Shown: positions 5,106-11,427 of the stretch, piece by piece | How positions within the stretch are numbered: position 1 is the first letter of the stretch | How the letters are laid out: each line of letters begins with the position of its first letter | Assembly: GCA_018367495.1 (NCBI GenBank) | Contig: JAGZGB010000059.1 | Span: 1-11,427 of the forward strand | Length of the DNA stretch: 11,427 nucleotides | Source: Veillonella sp. | GTDB lineage: Bacteria; Bacillota_C; Negativicutes; Veillonellales; Veillonellaceae | Direction of reading: 5' to 3' | Notes under the pieces: model-generated | Databases searched by the model: none | What the model saw: the letters and a program-made list of their open reading frames with translations, nothing else | Told to the model about the DNA's origin: nothing | Made by a program: the position numbers and the translations under genes

Positions 5106-8100
5106 TTAGATATCCTCTAAAGTATAAACAGGTAAGTATCTTTGTGCGAATGCAAAATTTTTATTGAGTTCTGCCCATTTAGTAGCATCACCGATAACAT
5201 ATACATATTCTTTTGCTCTTGTAAAAGCTACATTTACATTATTTGCATTAACCCATTTAATTGCGCCATTAGCAGTACCATCACTTTGACAGCCCAGCAT
5301 ATAAATAACTACTTTAGCTTCTTTTCCTTGGAAAGTATGAACAGTTCCGATATTATCCTTTAACCAACCGCTCTTATTATCTTTATCTGTCCAGTTGATG
5401 ATATCATCACTAATGGATTCCATATACTTTTTAAAACCATACGCAACAGTAGTAAATGGTGTAATAATAAAGATATCTTTAAACTTCGTATTTCTTGCTC
5501 GTAACTTTTGAATTAATTCAAAAGCAATTTGACTTTGTACTTCTATATATCTATCTTTACCAGTACTCGATTCAATATTACTTGTATCATATGTTATCCA
5601 ACAGCTTTCTTTGCATGGCTCAATAGGATCTTTGGGATTTATCGTCTTATTAATCATGAATCCACCATAAGATAACTCATTGGAAACAGTAAACATTGGA
5701 TCTTTACAACGTCTATGAATAACAAGCGGACACCCTACCCAAGATTCAGAGCCATCAAGGTTTTTGATGATGCCTGCAAATGGATTTTGTGCATCAGCTA
5801 AGCTTTGTACAGATAGCTCTTTATTCCGATATTTACCAATACCTTCGCCGCCAATTCTTTCTACAAACAAATCCTGCACAGTTTGTACTGGTTCAATCTG
5901 TTTTGGATCACCAACTACTATGGTCTTTTGCGCACGAAACAATGCACCTACAAGCATATGAGGTGACGCTTGTCCTGCCTCATCAATAATGATAGTTCCT
6001 AACGAGCCTTCAGATTTACAATTAATCAAAAATCTCTCCACAGCAGCAAAAGTAGAGGAAATAACTGGTACTGCAATCATCAAGGAATTAAGTAATGCAG
6101 GGAAAATCGTATCAAGATCAAAGTTTTTCTGTAGATTTTTCTTTTCATTTAATGGACCCCAATACTGACTAAGTAATTTCAGATTGTTTCTAAAAGCATC
6201 ACTCATAACGACAGCCTTTTGTACTTGTAAGGCATCATACAATAAGCGTTCTCTACTTTCATTTAAATAGTTGCACACATATAAGAACGCCGTGTGTGCT
6301 TCTGCGCGGTCCTCATCAGATGACATTAACTTTGATACTATATCATCAAAGCAATGTATCGTATCTTTACCACTAGATTTTAATGTATCTAAAATCTCTT
6401 GCTGTGTTTTCTCTACACCTTGAACAGTACCATCAAGATTTTTAATATCAGATAATAAGCCATCTTTCGTATTAATTATGGATTCACGCTCATTGACCAA
6501 TTGGTGTAATGCATCCAATTGACCCTTAATAGTTTGAAGCTTTGTAGTCTCCTCTTCAATTACCGATAACAATGTAGGGTTACCCATAGCTTTTAAAATA
6601 GACCAGTTCGTAGCGTGCCACAGCTTATCAAAAATAGATCGTTGATTGTTATACTCTATTAATTTAGTTTCAATACTATTTTTATGCTCAATCAACTTCA
6701 ATAAATCATCGTCTAAGGTATCATATTCACTTAATTCTTCATCGATTGTATGAATTTCCTCTTGTAATTCATCAATTTTAAATTTTAGCTCCTGAACTAA
6801 TTTGATATTATCTTCATATGTTGTTACATAACTAAATAATGCTTTTACAAGATTATATTGTTCCTGAAACTGTTTTTTAGCACTTTCAAAAGCATCTTGA
6901 ACATTAGGTATACGCATAATAGAGGACATATCTGAAGATAATACATTTAATACAGACATAAAGTTAGTAATGTTAGCTTTCTTACCAAGTCCAGCAGAAA
7001 TTAATCCCCATTGTTCATTACTCTTTGCTAAACGATCAGCTAAAAACGTAAAATATACCTCATTAGATTTAACATATTCATAATTCTTATCCTCCGCAAA
7101 GTAAGATAAATCAACTTGCTTATCAGAAGAATCAGGATTAAACAAGGTAGAGCCATTGGTCCCCTCTTCCACAGAAGAGATATTCGGTAATTCTAATGTA
7201 ATATTTTCAACAGCCTTGTTGTTTGATGAAAGCACCAACATACCATATATGGCAATATCACTAGGGATATTATAGTAAAAGGATTTACCATCTCGGCCCA
7301 TAACCTTTTCGAATATATCGTTTACATGATTACTTTCACAAAACTTAGCAGCACGTTCAACAATATTACTAGCAATAATATCCTTTAGTAACGTTGTTTT
7401 ACCTGTACCAGGAGGGCCATTAACAGAAAAGATATATTTAGGGTTCTCCTTAGCAATATTAACAGCAATTTGCTGCATAAGAGATAAATTAAACTTTGAA
7501 GGCCACCTACCATAAGGTAAAACCTTTGGATTATACCACTTACGCATTTGATCTGTATCTTTCAACAAATCATAATGCTCAATATTCTTATTAAGACTAT
7601 TGATATAAGTCAATACCTTATCATTATCCTTTAATGTATCAATATGATGTAACACTAACTGTAGATCATCAAGGAAAAAGCTAAATTTTAAATCATTAAT
7701 AGGCATTGTCTCAGCCTTAACAAGCTGAATCTCCTCTGCCGTAAATCCACAGTAGCCATAAATATCACCAGCACGAAACATAGTAACGCCCATAGGCTTC
7801 AAGATATTCTCTTGTATATACGCATTGATCTCACGTGCAGCCTTATCAAGGGATACCTTTTCCTCAGGAAGATTAAAACCTTTCTCGATGTCTTTAACAA
7901 CCTCATCCCAGCCATCGAGTTTAATATCTTTAAACTCTACATCTGGCTGAAACATCATCTGGTAAATCACCCAAATAAAAGGAGCAATCTGAAGGCTCCC
8001 CTCTTTATAGTATCCTTCTGCATCAACAACAAACGATGCACTATACACATTCCCTAAATATGGTTTTTCTGGATATTCAATTTCTAATTTATCAATAAAG

Positions 8101-8444
8101 GCTTCTAATACTTCAGTCCCTTTGACTACACTTAATAGAACCGCATGTTCATCATCTAACACATAATCCTTTTTATCCTTAAAACTTTTAATCTCATCAA
8201 TAATAGAATAATTATAAGAATAATTTGGTAATGGTACTACATACGTAGAAACACGTGAATTTGGATTTTTCCAACAGTTTTTTATTACAGACTGTTGGTA
8301 AATAGTAGTTCTATCATGTTCAGTTGAAAATATAAGCTCTTTAATATACTTCTTGGGAATGGCTTTATACTTAGGCACCTCTTTCGGTTGCAAACACTCC
8401 AGTGAATACCAATAATTAATAATTTGTTTTGCACTATCTCTCAT
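5106..8444 (-). CDS. SF1 (Upf1/DNA2-like) helicase with long coiled-coil insertion
   Basis: This 1112-residue protein carries the complete SF1B helicase motif set: a Q-motif-like NLSLMQQIAV (319-328), Walker A GPPGTGKT (343-350), Ia LVLSSNNKAVENI (403-415), II DEAGQ (821-825), III GDPKQ (845-849), an HRRCKDPM segment (910-917), V GTVHTFQGKE (1033-1042) and VI NVAFTRAKEYVYVIGD (1071-1086). It should be an ATP-dependent DNA or RNA helicase or translocase of the COG1112 type. Between motifs Ia and II lies about 400 residues, part of it (about 545-690) Glu/Lys/Leu-rich and probably coiled coil. The N-terminal 300 residues have no domain I recognise, and no fused nuclease is visible. The ATG at 8444 follows GAGAGGG at 9 bases. 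It has its own promoter and is separated from the CBASS operon by a terminator. Such helicases are common in defence islands, but a general repair or RNA role is equally possible. Confidence 0.88.
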   Translation of the reverse strand: MRDSAKQIINYWYSLECLQPKEVPKYKAIPKKYIKELIFSTEHDRTTIYQQSVIKNCWKNPNSRVSTYVVPLPNYSYNYSIIDEIKSFKDKKDYVLDDEHAVLLSVVKGTEVLEAFIDKLEIEYPEKPYLGNVYSASFVVDAEGYYKEGSLQIAPFIWVIYQMMFQPDVEFKDIKLDGWDEVVKDIEKGFNLPEEKVSLDKAAREINAYIQENILKPMGVTMFRAGDIYGYCGFTAEEIQLVKAETMPINDLKFSFFLDDLQLVLHHIDTLKDNDKVLTYINSLNKNIEHYDLLKDTDQMRKWYNPKVLPYGRWPSKFNLSLMQQIAVNIAKENPKYIFSVNGPPGTGKTTLLKDIIASNIVERAAKFCESNHVNDIFEKVMGRDGKSFYYNIPSDIAIYGMLVLSSNNKAVENITLELPNISSVEEGTNGSTLFNPDSSDKQVDLSYFAEDKNYEYVKSNEVYFTFLADRLAKSNEQWGLISAGLGKKANITNFMSVLNVLSSDMSSIMRIPNVQDAFESAKKQFQEQYNLVKALFSYVTTYEDNIKLVQELKFKIDELQEEIHTIDEELSEYDTLDDDLLKLIEHKNSIETKLIEYNNQRSIFDKLWHATNWSILKAMGNPTLLSVIEEETTKLQTIKGQLDALHQLVNERESIINTKDGLLSDIKNLDGTVQGVEKTQQEILDTLKSSGKDTIHCFDDIVSKLMSSDEDRAEAHTAFLYVCNYLNESRERLLYDALQVQKAVVMSDAFRNNLKLLSQYWGPLNEKKNLQKNFDLDTIFPALLNSLMIAVPVISSTFAAVERFLINCKSEGSLGTIIIDEAGQASPHMLVGALFRAQKTIVVGDPKQIEPVQTVQDLFVERIGGEGIGKYRNKELSVQSLADAQNPFAGIIKNLDGSESWVGCPLVIHRRCKDPMFTVSNELSYGGFMINKTINPKDPIEPCKESCWITYDTSNIESSTGKDRYIEVQSQIAFELIQKLRARNTKFKDIFIITPFTTVAYGFKKYMESISDDIINWTDKDNKSGWLKDNIGTVHTFQGKEAKVVIYMLGCQSDGTANGAIKWVNANNVNVAFTRAKEYVYVIGDATKWAELNKNFAFAQRYLPVYTLEDI

Positions 8445-8477
8445 TTATCTAGACCCTCTCATTAGACTAATGAAAGT

Positions 8478-8506
8478 ATTATACAGGGAGAATAAAGAGA
8501 TTTCAT
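8478..8506 (-). promoter_or_regulatory. Helicase promoter
   Basis: On the minus strand ATGAAA (plus 8501-8506, 4 of 6) and a perfect TATAAT (plus 8478-8483) are 17 bases apart. The start would be near 8471, about 26 bases before the helicase ATG and just past the CBASS terminator, so the helicase is a separate transcription unit. Confidence 0.65.
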
Positions 8507-8511
8507 GAAAG

Positions 8512-8540
8512 AAAAAACAGTCTAACTAAAAAGTTAGACT
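8512..8540 (-). terminator. Rho-independent terminator of the CBASS operon
   Basis: AGTCTAAC (8519-8526) and GTTAGACT (8533-8540) form an 8-bp perfect stem. On the minus strand it is followed by GTTTTTTC (T-run at plus 8512-8517). It lies about 80 bases after the CD-NTase stop. The intervening 8541-8621 is AT-rich with no gene. Confidence 0.85.
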
Positions 8541-8621
8541 ATTTCTCATATATATTAACTGATTAAGCTAATTAACTATTCATTCAGCAACTATAATAGT
8601 TATAAAATATATACTTATACT

Positions 8622-10043
8622 CTAAAATTTAAGATTAACTATAAAAGGCTTACTACGTCCATAACAAATATTGTTTTTAACAACATATGCTTCTATATAA
8701 TGTTCACCTCTATATTTTGTTTCCTCACAATGAGTATACCTTCCACACTTTGAATATACTGGTCCAATAAAATCTCCCCGCAAACAATTAGCCATTGTAG
8801 CCTCTCCACCTGTATTAGTAACTTGCCAATAAAGTTCATAATCCTTATTCCATTCATCCTCTACCTCGAATAATAATGTATGTTTATTATAAATAGGGCT
8901 TCCGCTTTTAAATCCTACTTTTTTATCTAAATCTTGCTGTATATATGCCTTTATTGGAATATTAAAGATTTTACTGGCATATTTCCATTTAGGCTTTTGA
9001 TGATGAGCTAAGTGGTCTATTTGCTCTATCTCATAATAACGCCCTACTTGTAAGCTTTCTCTCAATTTATCACTGATTGAATTCTCATTTATTAAAATTC
9101 TACTTTCATTGACAGAAAAATCTAACTTTAATTTTTCAATCCATTCATTAAAGTAATCAAAATATTTTTTATTAGTCTTCCATTTTAGAGATAAATTTTC
9201 ATCTGGATTAGCTGGATTCAATATACATATCTGATTATCTATATCCTTATCCAAATAATTTGTAAAGTCACGTATTAAAATATCTAGTTTCTCTTTAAAT
9301 GAAATATTAGATTTTATATTAGAATAACCTTTTGCAGCTAAAGTTGTAATAATAATAGATGACGGTTTATATTCTGATAAATCTTTAAACATTACTTCAG
9401 CATGACGCTTTAATAACTGAATAATTTTTCTAAGCTCTGTTTTAACTTTATAGTAAGGAGTCCTTTCAGTCGTACTCCTTGATTCTAATATAGCGAACTC
9501 TTTAAAGGTATTAAATTGTTCTTGTTCTTTAAACCAGTTATAATAACCTTTCGGATTACTAATTTCCCAATCAGAAGTGATAATTTTATAGTTAGGATTA
9601 CTTTTATCAGTAATACATATAAAATCACTATAATTTGAATTATAACTAATTGCTGGAAGTATATCTATATGAAAGTTAAATTTATCAACATAGGTTAAGG
9701 TCCAACACCTTTTTCCATTTTTTATTGGATTTTTAAAGGGTTTTTCATTATTATAGGCTTGTAAAACTTTACCAACACATTCTTTTAAATCAGACTGACT
9801 TATATCATGACAGCTTAAGTGATTTAATTTACATACTATATCTATATCATAACTTCCATCATCAGTTAATGGTTTGATCATAGTTCCTAATTTTATCGAC
9901 CCCTGTAAGAATATATCTGGTTCATATTGTTTTAACTCAGACTTCTGTATAAACTCTGCCAGAGACTCATATCTTTTAGTTGCTAATTCATACATCGAAT
10001 CCGATACATCTATATCCTCTAAATAATCATTTAAACTTTTCAT
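8622..10043 (-). CDS. CBASS CD-NTase with AGS-C sensor domain
   Basis: This is a cGAS/DncV-like nucleotidyltransferase expected to make a cyclic di- or trinucleotide when phage infect. Numbering from my start, GS (48-49) opens the fold and the metal-binding triad is D66 and D68 (in DGSYDIDIV) plus D127 (in FHIDILPA), all intact. A helical middle region follows. Residues about 353-473 fit the AGS-C (adenylyl/guanylyl and SMODS C-terminal sensor) domain: AHHQKPKW, YWQVTNTGGEA, LRGDF, then YRGEHYIEAYV and GRSKPF. I chose the ATG at 10043 (473 residues); a TTG at 10067 would add eight residues, but AGGGGG lies between it and the ATG and is the natural ribosome binding site. It is 27 bases downstream of the effector gene, in one operon. 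There are no Cap2/Cap3 (E1/E2, JAB) genes, so this is a two-gene type I layout. The product nucleotide cannot be told from sequence. Confidence 0.9.
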   Translation of the reverse strand: MKSLNDYLEDIDVSDSMYELATKRYESLAEFIQKSELKQYEPDIFLQGSIKLGTMIKPLTDDGSYDIDIVCKLNHLSCHDISQSDLKECVGKVLQAYNNEKPFKNPIKNGKRCWTLTYVDKFNFHIDILPAISYNSNYSDFICITDKSNPNYKIITSDWEISNPKGYYNWFKEQEQFNTFKEFAILESRSTTERTPYYKVKTELRKIIQLLKRHAEVMFKDLSEYKPSSIIITTLAAKGYSNIKSNISFKEKLDILIRDFTNYLDKDIDNQICILNPANPDENLSLKWKTNKKYFDYFNEWIEKLKLDFSVNESRILINENSISDKLRESLQVGRYYEIEQIDHLAHHQKPKWKYASKIFNIPIKAYIQQDLDKKVGFKSGSPIYNKHTLLFEVEDEWNKDYELYWQVTNTGGEATMANCLRGDFIGPVYSKCGRYTHCEETKYRGEHYIEAYVVKNNICYGRSKPFIVNLKF

Positions 10044-10070
10044 ATATTCCACTATCCCCCTGTACAATAC

Positions 10071-10778
10071 TTATAAAATATATTTTGAATGTGCACCTAT
10101 CTTACAATCTTTTCCATTTATTCTTATATGCTCTCGTTTAATTGAGTCCATATCAACCAATATTAATTTATCATTAGATAAAGATGCTTTTATCTGCCTT
10201 ATATCTTGATCAGCTAAGTGTAATTCATAAACTTCAAATATTAATATTTCTTGCATTTTAAAATGTGAAGAATATTTTACTGTCGGTTCGATTTGTTTAA
10301 TGAACTCAATATCACTTCTAACCAAAGATCCTAAATCAATAATTTCAGATTTAATTAATTCTTCATAAAACTCTCTATAAATTGTAACCTCTCTATTTTT
10401 TCTAGTATTGAACCAGTCAATTATATTTAATATATTTTTTCCTCGCACAATAATTCTTAAATCATTTCCTTCACAAAAATTTTGAGGATTATCTGACTTA
10501 ACATCGTATAACTCTTTTAAACTAAGAAAGCTTTCATAGTATTTATATACCCCACCTATAGGTTGGAATTGCTCAATTCTATTACCTTTTATCAATAAAT
10601 ATTGATCATCAATTTTTATACGATATAAATAAGCAATGCTAAATCGAATATCTCTATAATAGTATCTATACTTATTAAATAATAAATTTAAGTGTCTATG
10701 ATGTTTGAAGAGTCTCGAAACTATATAAATTAGGAAAGCTGTTATTAAACCACTTAATACACCATATAGTAATTCCAT
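10071..10778 (-). CDS. CBASS membrane effector with SMODS-associated NUDIX domain
   Basis: This 235-residue protein starts with a single transmembrane helix (about residues 3-24) followed by basic residues. A cytosolic domain then fits the SMODS-associated NUDIX family: IRFSIAYLYRIKIDDQYLLIKGNRI, QFQPIGGVYKYY, REFYEEL (135-141) and a C-terminal HSKYIL. The Nudix box is only half conserved: REFYEEL is present, but where the standard box needs Gly and Glu upstream there are Asp and Lys. The domain is therefore more likely a cyclic-nucleotide sensor than a hydrolase. By analogy with other membrane CBASS effectors, ligand binding should lead to oligomerisation and inner-membrane damage. I take the ATG at 10778, preceded by GAGGTG at 6 bases; an ATG 14 codons upstream has no ribosome binding site and would put polar residues before the helix. 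It is the first gene of the operon with the CD-NTase. I recall this class being called TM-NUDIX (possibly Cap16). Confidence 0.85.
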   Translation of the reverse strand: MELLYGVLSGLITAFLIYIVSRLFKHHRHLNLLFNKYRYYYRDIRFSIAYLYRIKIDDQYLLIKGNRIEQFQPIGGVYKYYESFLSLKELYDVKSDNPQNFCEGNDLRIIVRGKNILNIIDWFNTRKNREVTIYREFYEELIKSEIIDLGSLVRSDIEFIKQIEPTVKYSSHFKMQEILIFEVYELHLADQDIRQIKASLSNDKLILVDMDSIKREHIRINGKDCKIGAHSKYIL

Positions 10779-10782
10779 ATTA

Positions 10783-10812
10783 TTCACCTCAATTAAATTA
10801 ATATGATATAAT
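10783..10812 (+). promoter_or_regulatory. Extended -10 promoter for the DUF2075-type gene
   Basis: TGATATAAT (10804-10812) is a perfect extended -10, with TTCACC (10783-10788) as a weak -35 at 18 bases. The -35 overlaps the ribosome binding site of the divergent effector gene. On the minus strand TATCAT (plus 10803-10808) could be the effector's -10, but it lacks a -35. The 88-bp gap between the two start codons must hold both promoters. Confidence 0.45.
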
Positions 10813-10866
10813 TTAGTCATTCGACATACTTCATGAATTTTCCTTCATTATTAGGATTAGATAAAC

Positions 10867-11427
10867 ATGATTATTTACTCTTCTACAAAACAATCCTTCA
10901 TCCAAGATTTTGAACAAGGTATCTTGGTCAAAAAATTACATCAAACATTAACAGAAAAATATCGCCGTGTTGGTGAATCTGAAATTCATTCATGGCAAAC
11001 TTCTTTATCTTATATGGCTAATGTTATGCGTGATCTTGCTATACCGGATTTAGCTGGAGTTGCTATCGAATATATTGTGCCAAATACTCAAAAACGAGTA
11101 GACTTTATTATTACAGGATTAGATCAACAAGATAACGAGCATGTAGTTATTGTTGAGCTTAAACAATGGGGCGAAGCTTTCAAGGTAACAGATAAAGATA
11201 ATATTGTATCAACCTACCTTGGCGGTGGAATCCGTGAAGTAACCCACCCTTCTTATCAAGCTTGGTCCTATTGTAGTCTTATTGAAAACTTCAATGAGGA
11301 TGTGCAAAATCGACCTATTAAGTTACACCCATGTGCTTTTTTACATAATTTTGATGAAAGCATCTCCCCTGAGCTCCGTGATCCTATCTATAATGATATC
11401 TTAAATATCTCTCCGATGTTCACACTA
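10867..11427 (+). CDS. N-terminal part of a DUF2075-type protein (cut by window edge)
   Basis: Open reading runs 187 codons from ATG to the window end with no stop. The sequence matches what I know of the N-terminal region of DUF2075 proteins, which continue into a Schlafen-3-like AAA/helicase ATPase domain: MIIYSSTKQSF, EIHSWQTSLSYM, AGVAIEYIVPNTQKRVDFII, VVIVELKQW, TYLGGGIREVTHPSYQAWSY and LHPCAFLHN. Asp79 (RVDFII) with Glu98 and Lys100 (in ELKQW) has the spacing and hydrophobic strands of a PD-(D/E)XK nuclease core, though I have not seen activity reported for this region. AGGA lies 10 bases before the ATG. It is divergent from the CBASS operon. The ATPase domain itself is outside the window, so its presence is inferred. 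Confidence 0.82.
   Translation, partial: MIIYSSTKQSFIQDFEQGILVKKLHQTLTEKYRRVGESEIHSWQTSLSYMANVMRDLAIPDLAGVAIEYIVPNTQKRVDFIITGLDQQDNEHVVIVELKQWGEAFKVTDKDNIVSTYLGGGIREVTHPSYQAWSYCSLIENFNEDVQNRPIKLHPCAFLHNFDESISPELRDPIYNDILNISPMFTL

Noticed and set aside
5142..8057. Several rightward ORFs of 65-81 codons opposite the helicase gene
   Set aside because: They lie wholly inside a long conserved helicase reading frame, have no recognisable domains and no ribosome binding sites worth noting. They are opposite-strand shadows.
10044..10067. Upstream TTG start for the CD-NTase adding eight residues
   Set aside because: The AGGGGG that would serve as ribosome binding site lies within this extension, upstream of the ATG at 10043. 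The TTG itself has no such site and almost touches the effector stop codon.
10779..10820. Upstream ATG for the NUDIX effector adding 14 residues
   Set aside because: No ribosome binding site precedes it, whereas GAGGTG precedes the internal ATG at 10778. The extension would put polar residues in front of the membrane helix.

Overview
The window looks like chromosome from a low-GC, outer-membrane-bearing Firmicute. Veillonella or a close Negativicute is my best guess, from the protein style, the exported/lipoprotein genes and the codon use; this is tentative because there is no rRNA or marker gene. There are six complete protein genes, one truncated gene at the right edge, and three copies of a roughly 420-bp element that had to be read by eye because its gene is only 25 codons long.

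Left part (1-5100). Two leftward genes encode a secreted protein (215-811) and a lipoprotein (1360-2655) whose C-terminal half resembles the secreted protein. Next comes a rightward OFA-family MFS transporter (3396-4616) behind a promoter, a probable ZTP (pfl) riboswitch and the riboswitch's terminator. Between and after these genes sit three copies of the repeat (885-1305, 2732-3141, 4631-5052). Each copy has its own promoter, a 5' UTR hairpin that covers the ribosome binding site, a 25-codon hydrophobic ORF, an antisense RNA gene on the other strand, and a strong 3' hairpin. The 25-residue peptide is identical in all three copies, and the five differing bases are all silent. This is the signature of a type I toxin-antitoxin module of the holin-like/BsrG/Fst kind, present three times within about 4 kb.

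Right part (5100-11427). A leftward SF1 (Upf1/DNA2-like) helicase of 1112 residues has its own promoter. Upstream of it is a two-gene leftward operon: a membrane-anchored SMODS-associated NUDIX effector (10071-10778) followed by a CD-NTase with an AGS-C sensor domain (8622-10043). This is a minimal CBASS anti-phage system, closed by its own rho-independent terminator. Divergent from it, across 88 bp, begins a DUF2075-type protein (10867 to the edge) with a PD-(D/E)XK-like N-terminal region. The right half therefore reads as a small defence island, and the CBASS pair is visibly more AT-rich than the transporter.

How the parts work together: the CD-NTase is expected to make a cyclic nucleotide on infection, which the NUDIX domain would sense and convert into membrane damage. 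The helicase and the DUF2075 protein are neighbours with nucleic-acid-directed activities but separate promoters, so a shared role is only inferred. The transporter is probably tied to one-carbon/purine status through ZTP.
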